64,000 nucleotides of DNA, taken from assembly GCA_051016205.1 (NCBI GenBank), contig CP136534.1, positions 6,200,001-6,264,000 on the forward strand. Direction: 5' to 3'. Shown here piece by piece: positions 7,825-17,191 of this stretch. The position numbers were made by a program, and so were the translations under genes. This stretch comes from Acuticoccus sp051016205 (lineage in GTDB: Bacteria > Pseudomonadota > Alphaproteobacteria > Rhizobiales > Amorphaceae). The notes below the pieces were generated by a model. That model saw nothing but the letters and a program-made list of their open reading frames with translations. It ran no database searches and was not told the origin of the DNA. Position 1 is the first letter of the stretch; each line of letters begins with the position of its first letter.

Positions 7825-10461
7825 ATGGCGTTGGCAAGACGGGCCTTTCTAGCTGCACTGATTTTGACATTGGCAAGCCCGGCCGCCTACGCGCAGACCG
7901 ATGATGGGGCGACCACACCGCCCGCCGCCAGCCCCCAAGCAACGACACAGACCACGCCGGCGGCGCAGACCACTTCCTCACCGGAGGCCACCGCCTCGCC
8001 GGAAAGCACCCCCTCGCCCGCCAATACCGCAGCGAGCGATGCCGACGAGCCGACGGTGGAGCAAGAGACCACCGAGGCATTGGACGATGCGCTGAACGAA
8101 GAGGAAGCCGCCGCGCTGGAAGCGGCGACTGAGTCCGCCGCCATCGAAGAGACCGGGGCCACCCCGGAAGAAACCGCCGCCGAGCGCGAAGCCGCCGATG
8201 CTGCCCAGGAAGGCGGCGCCGTGGTCGAGGATCTCGACGCGCTTCGCTGGGGCGGTGCCTGGCGCACCTTCTGGCGGGACGGCCAGGCCTTGATGACCCT
8301 TGAGCAGGAAGGCAACCGCGTTGTCGGCACCTACCAGCCCGGCGACGGCACCATCGAAGGCGAGATCGACGGCGTCATGCTGCGCGGCACATGGCGCGAG
8401 GCTGCCAACGACGGACGGCTCGAATTTGCCATGGCGCCGGACGGCGCAAGCTTCGTCGGTCGCTTCGGCAACGGCGAATACTGGAATGGCCAGCGCCTCA
8501 CCGACGGCACGTTGTCGGCGGCCCTCTTCGGTCGCCAGACAGCCGAGGCGGCCTTTGCATCGTTCATCTCCGTGCTGAATGCGGCCCGCAACGGCGATGC
8601 ACTGGCCGAAATCATCATGCGTCGCTACCTGAAGTTCGCTGGCGCGGCTGACGCCAACAACCGTGCCACCAACAGGCGCCTCACCCTTCTGGGCGACCTT
8701 GTGGATATGGCGACCTTCAGGATCAACCAGGTCACCGAATCCGACACCCCTGGCGAGGCCTCCATCGCGCTTGGGATTGCAGGCACCACCTACACCTTCC
8801 CCATCACCATTTTGGAAGTCACCCCTGAAGAGTGGGCGGTCGAAGTCCCTACCCTTAAAGACCTTCAGGCCATCGAGACGGAGGTTCTTGCCGCCACCGA
8901 CACACAGTCGCTGGAGGATCTTGCCGCCAACCGCCTCTACAATCCGCGCCAGGCCCTGCGCGACTTCGTCATCGGTGCTGCAAACTGGCACAACGGCGGG
9001 AAACAGGTGGTCCTTGCCACCATGGACCTGTCGGAAATCCCCGAAACACTGCGCGCCACCGACGGGCCCATTGCAGCGGAATACATTCGCCAGATCATCA
9101 GCCGCCTCGGTCAGCCCGCCTGGCAGGAGATCCCCAACGATCCCAATCGCAAGCGTCCATTGAAGGTGTATGAGAACGCCGGTGGCCAGCTCCTGGTGGA
9201 AAAAGTGGCAATGCCCGATGAGGCCGAGCGCTGGCTTTTCAGCGCCCAGTCTTTGCAAGCAGCACCGGCCATCTTCCAGGTCATGCAAAACCTTCCGCCT
9301 GCCGAAGGCGTGCGGCCGCGCGAGCCTTTGACGGACGCCTTCCGCATTCGCACCCAAATCGGCGAGGTGTCACCCACCCTCCTCAAGCGAGCTTTTCTGC
9401 TAGAGAACTGGCAGTGGCTCGTGATCGTCGCGTCCATCGTCGTTGGGCTTATCGTGTCGATTCTGGGCTCCCTCATCCTCCGACTGTTGGCCGCTGCCAT
9501 GATGTCCATTGGGGGAACGGCGAAGGAAACCCGTGGCGATATCATGCGCGTGCTGCGCTGGCCCATGTGGATGTTCCTCTTGGGCCTCATTCTCTCTTAC
9601 GTCGTCAGGACCATTGGCCTGCGTCAGGACGTGTCGGAGATTGCCAACATTGTCGCCGGCACGCTCCTCATCGTTGGTGGCACCTTCGTCGCCTACTTCG
9701 TTGTAAGGGCGATTGCCGAGCTCCTCGCCCGTAGGGCCCGCGAGACCGAAGGCACGGCGGACGACATTGCCGCCATCCTCGGCGGCGGCCTTGCCAAGAT
9801 CGCGGTATTCGTCGGCGGCATCATTGTGCTGTCGGAGCTTTATGAGCTTCCCTATGAAGGGGTGATCGCAGCCTTGGGTGTGGGTGGTTTGGCCTTCGGT
9901 TTTGCCGCCCGCGACGCTGTCGCCAACTTCATCAGCGCCGGTATTTTGATGGCGGACCGCCCATTCAAGAAGGGCGACTTCGTGGATATCGGCGGCGTGA
10001 CGGGCACGGTGGAGGACGTGGGCATGCGGTCCACCCGTCTTCGCACCATCGATGATGCTGTGGTGGTGCTGCCGAACGCGCAGATCTCTGAAGGTCAGGT
10101 CAACAATATGGGCCAGCGTCGCCGCCGCCGCGTGACCATGACCCTTGGCATGACCTATGGCACCACCCGCGCAAAACTTGAAGAGTTCATCGGCCGCCTG
10201 CACAACATGATGGACGATGACCCCGACGTGTTGCCCGACCCCAGGATCAACCTTGACCAGTTCGGCGCTTACTCCATCGACATCAGCATCATTGCGTATC
10301 TGAAGTCACCGGACCTCGACACCTACCTCCTCAACAAGCACCAACTCATCGGCAACATCATCGACCTTGCCGATGAGATCGGGGTGGACTTCGCCTTCCC
10401 CACCCAAACCATCCACATTGCCGGGCAAGACGCCGACGCTTTGAAGATGGCGGCCGAATAG
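7825..10461 (+). CDS. large mechanosensitive channel, MscS family, with long periplasmic N-terminal region
   Basis: Predicted 878-residue inner-membrane channel that would release solutes on hypo-osmotic shock. ATG 7825 is preferred (GAGGA at 7816-7820) because it gives a signal peptide ending PAAYAQTDD. A low-complexity Ala/Thr/Pro stretch and an acidic Glu/Ala stretch cover roughly residues 25-130. Next comes a soluble region of about 370 residues opening with a beta-rich WGGAWRTFWRDG repeat-like segment, then four hydrophobic helices from about residue 525 (WLVIVASIVVGLIVSILGS onward). The MscS pore helix is GVIAALGVGGLAFGFAARDA and the beta domain is FVDIGGVTGTVEDVGMRSTR. E. coli MscS is 286 residues; the length here resembles YbdG/MscK-like large members. 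Confidence 0.92.
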   Translation: MALARRAFLAALILTLASPAAYAQTDDGATTPPAASPQATTQTTPAAQTTSSPEATASPESTPSPANTAASDADEPTVEQETTEALDDALNEEEAAALEAATESAAIEETGATPEETAAEREAADAAQEGGAVVEDLDALRWGGAWRTFWRDGQALMTLEQEGNRVVGTYQPGDGTIEGEIDGVMLRGTWREAANDGRLEFAMAPDGASFVGRFGNGEYWNGQRLTDGTLSAALFGRQTAEAAFASFISVLNAARNGDALAEIIMRRYLKFAGAADANNRATNRRLTLLGDLVDMATFRINQVTESDTPGEASIALGIAGTTYTFPITILEVTPEEWAVEVPTLKDLQAIETEVLAATDTQSLEDLAANRLYNPRQALRDFVIGAANWHNGGKQVVLATMDLSEIPETLRATDGPIAAEYIRQIISRLGQPAWQEIPNDPNRKRPLKVYENAGGQLLVEKVAMPDEAERWLFSAQSLQAAPAIFQVMQNLPPAEGVRPREPLTDAFRIRTQIGEVSPTLLKRAFLLENWQWLVIVASIVVGLIVSILGSLILRLLAAAMMSIGGTAKETRGDIMRVLRWPMWMFLLGLILSYVVRTIGLRQDVSEIANIVAGTLLIVGGTFVAYFVVRAIAELLARRARETEGTADDIAAILGGGLAKIAVFVGGIIVLSELYELPYEGVIAALGVGGLAFGFAARDAVANFISAGILMADRPFKKGDFVDIGGVTGTVEDVGMRSTRLRTIDDAVVVLPNAQISEGQVNNMGQRRRRRVTMTLGMTYGTTRAKLEEFIGRLHNMMDDDPDVLPDPRINLDQFGAYSIDISIIAYLKSPDLDTYLLNKHQLIGNIIDLADEIGVDFAFPTQTIHIAGQDADALKMAAE

Positions 10462-10474
10462 CCACCACACCGGC

Positions 10475-10498
10475 GCCTGGGGACACGGCTCCCCAGGC
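10475..10498 (+). terminator. stem-loop after the MscS gene
   Basis: GCCTGGGGA (10475-10483) and TCCCCAGGC (10490-10498) form a perfect 9-bp stem with a six-base loop, 14 bases after the MscS stop codon. No long T-run follows (TCCCCCCTCCTG), so it is a likely but not classical intrinsic terminator. Confidence 0.6.
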
Positions 10499-10600
10499 TC
10501 CCCCCTCCTGTCGTGACCATCCACGCCCACAAGGTGCGTGGACATCGCTCCATCTTACCGCCAACAATGATGGCGGACGCTGCCTGACACAGGAGCTTTG

Positions 10601-11752
10601 ATGGACGCTGCGACCCTGCCCATCGATGTGGATGGGATGCTTGCCGGGCTGAAGCCATGGATTGAGTGCGAGAGCCCCACCTACGACCCCGCCGCCGTCA
10701 GCACCATGGTGGCCCTTGCGTCCAGCGACCTTGCGGCGATGGGCGCAACGGTGGAGCCGATCAAAGGTCCCCCAGGCCTTGGTGACTGCGCGCGGGCCAC
10801 CTTCCCCCACCCAAGGCAAGGCGAAGGCGGTGTCCTCATCCTTGCCCATCTCGACACAGTCCACCCCAAGGGCACCTTGGAAAAACTCCCCTTCAAGCGC
10901 GACGGCAATCGGTGCACCGGGCCTGGCCTTTGCGACATGAAGGGCGGCACCTATTCCGCCTTCGAAGCGGTGAAAGCCTTGATGGCAGCAGGGATCGAGA
11001 CCCCGTTGCCCATCACCGTTCTCCTCACCTCTGACGAGGAGATCGGCACGCCAGGCACCCGCAGCCTCATCGAAGAGGAAGCCAAGCGGCACCAGGCCAT
11101 CCTTGTGCCCGAACCAGGCCTCATGAGTGAGCCTGCGGTGGTGACGGGCCGCTACGCCATCGCCCGCTACCACCTTGCCGCCCACGGGCGTGCGAGCCAC
11201 GCAGGCATCCGCCTCAAGGCCGGCATCTCGGCCATTTCCAAAATGGCCGGCGAGATCCCCAAGATCGAAGCTATGACCGATGAGGACTGCACCTTTTCCG
11301 TCGGCGTCATCCGCGGTGGTCAGTGGGTGAACTGCGTTGCCACCACCTGTGAGGCCGAGGCCCTTTCCATGGCCAAGCGCCAGAGCGACCTCGACAGTGG
11401 CACGGCCCGCCTCATGGCCTTCAACCGCACCGACGCCGACGGCACCCGATTTGAGGTGCGCCAAAGTGTCGTCCGCCCTGTTTGGGAGCGTGGTGAAGGC
11501 ACCATGGCCCTTTTCGAGCTCGCCAAAAGGATCGCCTCCACCATGGGGATCGCCCTGACCCATGGCAGCGCCGGCGGTGGGTCCGATGCCAATTTCACAG
11601 GCGCCATGGGTATTCCCACACTCGACGGGCTTGGGCCTGATGGGGAGTACGTGCACACCCTCAACGAGTATATCGAGGTGGACAGCCTGTTGTGGCGCAC
11701 CCGCCTCATGGCCGGCCTGATGGCGGAGATCGACGGACAATCTTCGCCTTGA
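10601..11752 (+). CDS. M20 family metallopeptidase (glutamate carboxypeptidase G2-like)
   Basis: Zinc-dependent exopeptidase/amidohydrolase of 383 residues without a signal peptide. ATG 10601 follows AGGAG at 10591-10595. Conserved elements in order: AHLDTVHPKG (zinc His/Asp), GPGLCDMKGG (bridging Asp), LTSDEEIGTPG (catalytic and zinc Glu pair), PEPG, the dimerisation-domain histidine in HGRASHAG, GGGSDANF and the final YVHTLNEYI histidine. This is the CPG2 arrangement; members remove C-terminal glutamate from folates or peptides, or act on N-acyl amino acids. It stands alone between the MscS gene and a sugar ABC operon, so the substrate is open. Confidence 0.92.
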   Translation: MDAATLPIDVDGMLAGLKPWIECESPTYDPAAVSTMVALASSDLAAMGATVEPIKGPPGLGDCARATFPHPRQGEGGVLILAHLDTVHPKGTLEKLPFKRDGNRCTGPGLCDMKGGTYSAFEAVKALMAAGIETPLPITVLLTSDEEIGTPGTRSLIEEEAKRHQAILVPEPGLMSEPAVVTGRYAIARYHLAAHGRASHAGIRLKAGISAISKMAGEIPKIEAMTDEDCTFSVGVIRGGQWVNCVATTCEAEALSMAKRQSDLDSGTARLMAFNRTDADGTRFEVRQSVVRPVWERGEGTMALFELAKRIASTMGIALTHGSAGGGSDANFTGAMGIPTLDGLGPDGEYVHTLNEYIEVDSLLWRTRLMAGLMAEIDGQSSP

Positions 11753-11840
11753 CGGGCGATGCAACCGGCGCGGATAGTATCTTACCAAACAAAGACGATC
11801 GGCGGCCCGAAATGGAGCCGGCCGACAGGGAGGACCATCG

Positions 11841-12785
11841 ATGAACCTTAAGACCCTACGCGCCACCGCGGCCGCGCTTCTGGGCGCCGCGCTGATTGCA
11901 GGCCCCGCCGCCGCCGACGATCTGACCATCGCAACGTCCGTCCCGAGCCTCGGCTTCCCGTTCTTCGTCCACATGCAGAACGAGTTGAACAAGGAGGCCG
12001 AAACCCTCGGCGGTATCGAAACCGTCAACTATGACGGGCAGAATTCAACGCCCAAGCAGACCGCCGATATGGAAGCAGCCATCATCAGCGGCGTCGACGG
12101 CCTCGTCATCAGCCCGCTCGACAGTGTGGCCATGGCCCCTGCCGTCCGCCAGGTGGTGGAAGCCGGCATTCCCGTCGTCACCATCGACAGGACCGTGACG
12201 GGTGTGGACGGCATCCTCGGTCATGTGGGGGCCGACAATGTGAAAGGTGGCGTTGCCCAAGGCGAACTGGTCAAGACGCTGTTCCCCGACGGCGCGCGGA
12301 TTGTGAACCTTCAGGGCCAACCTGGCGCAAGTCCTGCCATTGACCGCAACAAAGGCCTTCACGAGTCCCTCGACCCGATGGCCGACAAATACGTCTTCGT
12401 GGCCGAGCAGACCGCCAACTTCGCCCGCGAGGAAGGCGCGTCCGTGACCGAAGCGATCCTCGGCGGCCTCGACAGCCCTCCTGACGTGATTGTGGCGGCC
12501 AACGACGACATGGCCCTTGGCGCCATGCAGGTGGTGAAAGAGCGCGGGCTCGACGTTGCCATCATCGGCTTCGACGCGCTGCCGGAAGCCCTTGCGGCCG
12601 TCCGCGACGGCGGTCTGACGGCCACCATCGAGCAGATGCCTGGCGGCCAAAGCCAGGAGGCCATGCGCGCGGTCGTCAGCTTCATCCGCGATGGAACACA
12701 GCCCGAGCCGATCCTCTTGCTGACCCCCATTGCCATCACCAAGGACAACTTGGACAAGGCCGAGCGCCTGGGCGAAATCAACTGA
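11841..12785 (+). CDS. CUT2-family sugar ABC transporter substrate-binding protein (RbsB/FrcB-like)
   Basis: Periplasmic monosaccharide-binding protein of 314 residues; GGGAGG precedes ATG 11841. The signal peptide (LRATAAALLGAALIAGPAAA, cleavage after AAA) precedes a Peripla_BP_4 domain with ISPLDSVAMAPAV, IPVVTIDRTV, GHVGADN, a NDDMALGAMQ motif and the late IIGFDALPEAL loop, all typical of RbsB/FrcB/YtfQ proteins. First gene of a binding protein-permease-ATPase unit. An inverted repeat lies just after its stop, consistent with the usual excess of binding protein over membrane components. The sugar is not identifiable. Confidence 0.93.
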   Translation: MNLKTLRATAAALLGAALIAGPAAADDLTIATSVPSLGFPFFVHMQNELNKEAETLGGIETVNYDGQNSTPKQTADMEAAIISGVDGLVISPLDSVAMAPAVRQVVEAGIPVVTIDRTVTGVDGILGHVGADNVKGGVAQGELVKTLFPDGARIVNLQGQPGASPAIDRNKGLHESLDPMADKYVFVAEQTANFAREEGASVTEAILGGLDSPPDVIVAANDDMALGAMQVVKERGLDVAIIGFDALPEALAAVRDGGLTATIEQMPGGQSQEAMRAVVSFIRDGTQPEPILLLTPIAITKDNLDKAERLGEIN

Positions 12786-12791
12786 TGAGAC

Positions 12792-12816
12792 GGGGCGCGT
12801 TGCCAAAGCGCGCCCC
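12792..12816 (+). terminator. intercistronic stem-loop between binding-protein and permease genes
   Basis: GGGGCGCG (12792-12799) and CGCGCCCC (12809-12816) form a perfect 8-bp GC stem seven bases after the binding-protein stop, followed by ATTT. It probably acts as a partial terminator or 3'-end stabiliser that keeps the binding protein more abundant than the permease. Confidence 0.65.
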
Positions 12817-12843
12817 ATTTCCCCTCCCCTCCGGTCCATCCTC

Positions 12844-13845
12844 ATGACCGATCAGACCTCCAAAGGTCTCGACGTCATCGGCTTCCTGGCCCGCTACGCA
12901 GCACCCCTTTTCCTGCTCGCGCTGGTGGTCTTGTTCGCCATCCTTGAGCCGCGTTTCCTCCATCCTCTCAACCTGATGAACATCCTGCGTCAGGTGTCGA
13001 TTTCAGGCCTCGTCGCCATCGGTATGACCTTCGTCATCCTCACGGCTGGGATCGACCTTTCGGTGGGCTCGCTCGTTGCCCTGTGCGGGCTTGCGGCAGC
13101 GTATGTGGCCAAAGGCGGGCTCGACGATCGCTTTGCCATCGGCGCCACGGCCGATGCCAGCAACCCCGTCATCTTCGCCATGCTGGCGGCTGTGGCTGTG
13201 GGGATGGCGTGCGGTGCGCTCCAGGGCCTTGCTGTGACGCGGCTGCGTGTGCCGCCATTTGTGGTCACCCTTGGCGGGCTTACTGCATGGCGCGGGGCTG
13301 CGCTTTTGCTGTCCGGCGGCGGGCCCATCTCAGGCTTTGAGATGGGCTATGTGTGGTGGGGCCAGGGCCGCGTGTGGGGCATTCCCGTCCCCGTCATCGT
13401 GTTTGCCATGGCAGCGCTCCTTGCCCATGCCGTCCTCAGCCAGACTCGCTTTGGCCTTCACGTCTATGCCACGGGGGGCAATGCGCCTGCGTCTGAGTTG
13501 AACGGCGTTGACGTGAAGCGCACCACCTTTGCCGTCTACGTCATCGTCGGCTTTTTCTGCGGTGTGGCCTCGTTCTTGTTGTCGGCGCGGCTGAACTCGG
13601 CGGAGGCGGTCGCAGGGATGGGGCTCGAGCTTGATGTGATTGCAGCGGTCGTCATCGGCGGCACGTCCCTGTTCGGCGGGCTCGGCTCCATCTTCGGCAC
13701 GGTGGTCGGCGTCTTGCTGATCGGCGTTCTGCGCAATGGGCTGGTGTTGATGAACGTGTCGTCCTTCGTTCAGCAGATCCTCATCGGCCTCATCCTGGTG
13801 CTTGCCGTTGCCATCGACCAGCGCGCCAAAGAACGGCGGAACTGA
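12844..13845 (+). CDS. CUT2-family sugar ABC transporter permease (RbsC/FrcC-like)
   Basis: Inner-membrane permease of 333 residues. ATG 12844 begins the homologous protein (MTDQTSKGLDVIGFLARYA). Branched-permease family features include GMTFVILTAGIDLSVGS, the FVVTLGGLTAWRGAALLLSG helix region, a YATGGNAPASELNGV loop and GGTSLFGGLGSIFGTVVG. These match RbsC/FrcC/YtfT transmembrane components. The ATPase gene starts one base after its stop. Confidence 0.93.
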   Translation: MTDQTSKGLDVIGFLARYAAPLFLLALVVLFAILEPRFLHPLNLMNILRQVSISGLVAIGMTFVILTAGIDLSVGSLVALCGLAAAYVAKGGLDDRFAIGATADASNPVIFAMLAAVAVGMACGALQGLAVTRLRVPPFVVTLGGLTAWRGAALLLSGGGPISGFEMGYVWWGQGRVWGIPVPVIVFAMAALLAHAVLSQTRFGLHVYATGGNAPASELNGVDVKRTTFAVYVIVGFFCGVASFLLSARLNSAEAVAGMGLELDVIAAVVIGGTSLFGGLGSIFGTVVGVLLIGVLRNGLVLMNVSSFVQQILIGLILVLAVAIDQRAKERRN

Positions 13846-13846
13846 G

Positions 13847-14593
13847 GTGGTGGCGCATGTCCTAGAGCTTGACCATGTGAGCAAGCACTTCGGCGCCATC
13901 GAGGCATTGAGGGATGTGAGCCTGACCACCTCCTCCGGCGAGGCGGTGGGTCTGATGGGCGACAACGGCGCCGGCAAATCCACCCTGTGCAGGATCATCG
14001 CCGGCGGCTTTGCCCCCTCGTCAGGCACCGTGACGGTGGCAGGGGAAGAGGCTCACTTTCGAAGGCCAGCCGATGCCCGCGCCCATGGCATCGAGATGGT
14101 CCACCAGGACCTTGCCCTTTGCGACAACCTGACGGCCGCCCTCAACGTGTTCCTGGGTCGCGAGTTGACCTACGGCATAGGCCCGTTCCGCTTTTTGAAC
14201 CGCCGCGCCATGCAAGCGCGCGCCGCGGAACTCTTTGCCGAACTGAAGTCCGAAACGCGCCCTGGCGAGTTGGTGAAACGCATGTCAGGCGGCCAGCGCC
14301 AGGCAGTGGCCATTGCCCGTACCCGCCTCTCAGAGCCAAAGATCGTGCTTCTGGACGAACCCACCGCCGCCATCAGCGTGCGCCAAGTGGCCGAGGTGCT
14401 GGACCTTATCGAGCGGCTGAAGGCGGCGGGCATTGCCATCATCCTCATCAGCCATCGTGCGCCCGACGTCTTCTCGGTGTGCGACAGGGTGGCCGTTCTG
14501 CGACGGGGACGAAAGGTGGCCGACAAACCCATCGGCGACACCTCACCAGAAGAGGTCACCGGCCTCATCACTGGCGCTATCGAGGTCGCCTGA
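13847..14593 (+). CDS. single-domain sugar ABC transporter ATPase (FrcA-like)
   Basis: ATPase of 248 residues. The start is GTG 13847 (or GTG 13850) directly after the permease stop; the protein then reads HVLELDHVSKHFGAIEAL. Walker A is GDNGAGKSTL, the signature is MSGGQRQAVAIAR and Walker B is IVLLDEPTAAISVRQ. RbsA, MglA and YtfR are double ATPases of about 500 residues. This one has a single domain, as in the rhizobial fructose FrcBCA system, whose B-C-A gene order it shares, so two copies would dimerise. Convergent with the RTX gene downstream, leaving 41 bp. Confidence 0.93.
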   Translation: MVAHVLELDHVSKHFGAIEALRDVSLTTSSGEAVGLMGDNGAGKSTLCRIIAGGFAPSSGTVTVAGEEAHFRRPADARAHGIEMVHQDLALCDNLTAALNVFLGRELTYGIGPFRFLNRRAMQARAAELFAELKSETRPGELVKRMSGGQRQAVAIARTRLSEPKIVLLDEPTAAISVRQVAEVLDLIERLKAAGIAIILISHRAPDVFSVCDRVAVLRRGRKVADKPIGDTSPEEVTGLITGAIEVA

Positions 14594-14634
14594 GCCGCAA
14601 CCATCCGGCGCAGCACGGGCGACCTCTTGTGTCA

Positions 14635-16971
14635 TCAAACCAGGAGATCGCCTTCGCTCAGCATGGCAGGCGTCACATCACGCAAGGTGATGGTGGCATC
14701 GCCATGCTGGTAGACGGCATCACCGTTTAACAGTGTCATTGCAGCGAGTGCATCGGCAGCCGTACCGCCGCCAGGGAGGTGGCTGAGGTCGAGCACGTCA
14801 ACGCCCACCTCGAAGTCCTCCACCACAACGTTGCCGCCTTCGAAGTGGAACTCCGAGCCAAAGACGAAGGCGTCCGCACCGTCCCCGCCAAACAGCGAGT
14901 CGTTGCCGCCTGCGCCATCCAGCGTGTCGTTGCCGTCCGCACCCTCGAGGCGGTTCGCCTCGCTGTTGCCTTCCAAGATGTCGTCGTAGCGACTGCCGAT
15001 GAGGTTCTCAACGCCCTCAAGACTGTCCCCTTCGGCGTGGCCACCGAGGGCAAGGCCTGAGGACAGGCTCACCTGGACAGCGCCGCTACCCTCATAGCTT
15101 GCCGTGTCCTGCCCAGCGCCGCCGCCCAAGGCATCGCCACCCTCGCCGCCGATCAGAAGGTCATCGTCTTCGCCGCCAATGAGGGTGTCGTTGCCGGAGC
15201 CGCCCTTCAGCGTGTCGTCGCCGAGCATCCCCGAAAGCTTGTCGTTGCCGCCCATCCCCTCGAACGTGTTGGCAATGACGGAGCCATAGAGGTTATCGTC
15301 GTAGCCGGTGCCGATGACGTTTTCGATGCTGTCGATGGTGCCTTCCGTCAGGTGGTTGATGCCCTTGCTAGGATCGTTGGGGTCGGTATGGGCCCCTTCG
15401 AAGACAAAGGTGTTCGCGTCCATGTTCACGTAAAGGCCAAAGTCGGAAGGCTGGCCCGTGTTGCGATTGACCCAGGCGCTTTGGTGCACCGACAGCGTGT
15501 CCACCCCAGTTCCACCGTCGATGGTGACGATGTTGATCGACGATGACCACGCAGGCGCGTCATCGGCGTCTTCAGCGTCGAAAATCTTGATGATGTCATC
15601 GTCAGACCCGCCATCCACATGATCGAACACACCGCGGATGAGCATCTCGTCTTTGCCGCCGCCCCCCTCGATGGTGTCGTCTTTGCCGTAGGACTGGATG
15701 GTGTTGTCCGCATCGCTGCCGATGAGGATGTTGCCGGCGCCCTCGCTCCCCTTGATGTTCTCGATGGAGACGTAACGGTCACCTGCCGCCCAACCGCGCG
15801 CCCCTTCGCCGGTGGCAAGGTTCACGGTGACGGCCTCGTCAGAGCCCTTGAAGGACACAGTGTCCTCACCCTCGCCCCCATCCAGCCTGTCGGCGCCATA
15901 GTCGGCGAAGAAAACATCGTTGCCGCCGCGGCCCCACAGCTTGTTGTCGCCATCGGTCCCGGCAAGAGTGTCGCTAAAGTCGCTGCCGCGGGCGTCTTCG
16001 ATGGACTCGAAGGTATCGCCCGGCGTGGAGGGATCGAAGACGGAGTCGCCGGGCACCCACTGATGGCTCTCAAGATTGATGCCGACGCGCGTGGTGGAGT
16101 CTGAGTAGTCGGCAAGGTCACGGCCTGAACCGCCGATCAACACGTCCTCGCCTTCTCCGCCGATCAGCGTGTCGTTGCCGGCACCGCCATTCAGCGTGTC
16201 GTCGCCCTCAAGGCCCAACAGCTGATCGTCGCCGTCCCGGCCCCTCAATTCATTGGCGTTGCCATCCCCTTCCAGCCAGTCGGCATGGTCGGAGCCTGTG
16301 AGGTTTTCGATGCTGGTGTAGGTGTCGCCGAACGCTTCACCGAGAGCGCCGACGCCGGCCGTGAGGCTTGCCATGACACCTGCGCCGGCGTCCTTGTAGG
16401 CGGCCGTGTCACGACCGCTGCCGCCGTTGATGATGTCAGCGCCCTTCCCGCCGGAAAGGTCATCCGATCCACTGCCTCCGAGGAGTGTGTCGATGCCCTT
16501 GCCGCCGTGGAGGGTGTCCGCGCCTGCCCCGCCGATGAGCTCATCATCGCCATTGCCACCGCTCAGAACGTCATTGCCGTCATTGCCGTTAAGGACATTG
16601 GCGCCGTTGTCGCCGGTCAGATAGTCTTTGTAGTTCGAGCCCACCACGTTCTCGATGTCCACCAGTCGGTCGCCGGCGGCATCCCCGCCCGAGCCTTTGC
16701 CGAACGCCAGATTCACCTTCACCCCTGCTGAGGAAGATCTGTAGTTGGCGGTGTCGATGCCGTCGCTGCCATGCAGCTCATCTTTGCCGGCGCCGCCGAA
16801 CAGGGTGTCGTCACCCTGGTTGCCGTAAAGAAAATTGTCATTCTTGTTGCCGAATAGCTTGTCGTCGTCGGCTGTTCCGTGGATGTTTTTCTTCGCCTTG
16901 GCAAGAAGGTCATTCTTGGTGGCGCTCTTGCCAGTTTTCTGATCTTGTGGTGACACGATTTTCTTAGCCAT
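14635..16971 (-). CDS. multi-module RTX (hemolysin-type calcium-binding repeat) protein, probable type I secretion substrate
   Basis: Acidic 778-residue protein made almost entirely of glycine/aspartate nonapeptide repeats (GGxGxDxLx; for example GGAGADTLHGGKGIDTLLGG), which fold into calcium-loaded beta-rolls. The repeats come in about six blocks, each followed by a conserved linker with D-T-A-x-Y, VxVNL and ENVxGSxxxD (ENVVGSNYKD, ENLTGSDHAD, ENVIGTGYDD, ENLIGSRYDD). The C-terminus (VEDFEVGVDVLDLSHL ... RDVTPAMLSEGDLLV) looks like the secretion end of serralysin-type exports. There is no N-terminal signal peptide, as expected for type I secretion. No enzymatic domain is visible and no exporter genes lie nearby. 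Its function may be structural or adhesive. Confidence 0.92.
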   Translation of the reverse strand: MAKKIVSPQDQKTGKSATKNDLLAKAKKNIHGTADDDKLFGNKNDNFLYGNQGDDTLFGGAGKDELHGSDGIDTANYRSSSAGVKVNLAFGKGSGGDAAGDRLVDIENVVGSNYKDYLTGDNGANVLNGNDGNDVLSGGNGDDELIGGAGADTLHGGKGIDTLLGGSGSDDLSGGKGADIINGGSGRDTAAYKDAGAGVMASLTAGVGALGEAFGDTYTSIENLTGSDHADWLEGDGNANELRGRDGDDQLLGLEGDDTLNGGAGNDTLIGGEGEDVLIGGSGRDLADYSDSTTRVGINLESHQWVPGDSVFDPSTPGDTFESIEDARGSDFSDTLAGTDGDNKLWGRGGNDVFFADYGADRLDGGEGEDTVSFKGSDEAVTVNLATGEGARGWAAGDRYVSIENIKGSEGAGNILIGSDADNTIQSYGKDDTIEGGGGKDEMLIRGVFDHVDGGSDDDIIKIFDAEDADDAPAWSSSINIVTIDGGTGVDTLSVHQSAWVNRNTGQPSDFGLYVNMDANTFVFEGAHTDPNDPSKGINHLTEGTIDSIENVIGTGYDDNLYGSVIANTFEGMGGNDKLSGMLGDDTLKGGSGNDTLIGGEDDDLLIGGEGGDALGGGAGQDTASYEGSGAVQVSLSSGLALGGHAEGDSLEGVENLIGSRYDDILEGNSEANRLEGADGNDTLDGAGGNDSLFGGDGADAFVFGSEFHFEGGNVVVEDFEVGVDVLDLSHLPGGGTAADALAAMTLLNGDAVYQHGDATITLRDVTPAMLSEGDLLV

Positions 16972-17191
16972 TGTCTCATACCTTGATCTAGAGCCCAGTT
17001 TTGCGAGTGGTGGCTACTTCAGTTGATGCTGCGTAACCACGCTGTGTGACCAAGACATGAGTATGCTTTTGACTATCCAATGTGATTTTCATCATGCGGC
17101 GGCTTTTTCCGTCCGCCACCGTGAGTCTCCAACAGGCTGAGACAAGGCCGACCGTCTAGTGTTCTCGCGAGATCGTTTGCGCGAGAGTCCC

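Noticed and set aside
7679..7852. 57-codon ORF starting before the MscS gene
   Set aside because: No ribosome site, overlaps the MscS start out of frame, and its sequence looks random.
10358..12028. 556-codon minus-strand open frame across the M20 peptidase
   Set aside because: Antisense to a well-supported peptidase and to flanking genes; no recognisable protein.
14740..16960. Regular short DNA repeats that could be mistaken for a tandem repeat or CRISPR array
   Set aside because: They are codons for Gly/Asp RTX repeats in one long reading frame; repeat units vary and no spacer pattern exists.
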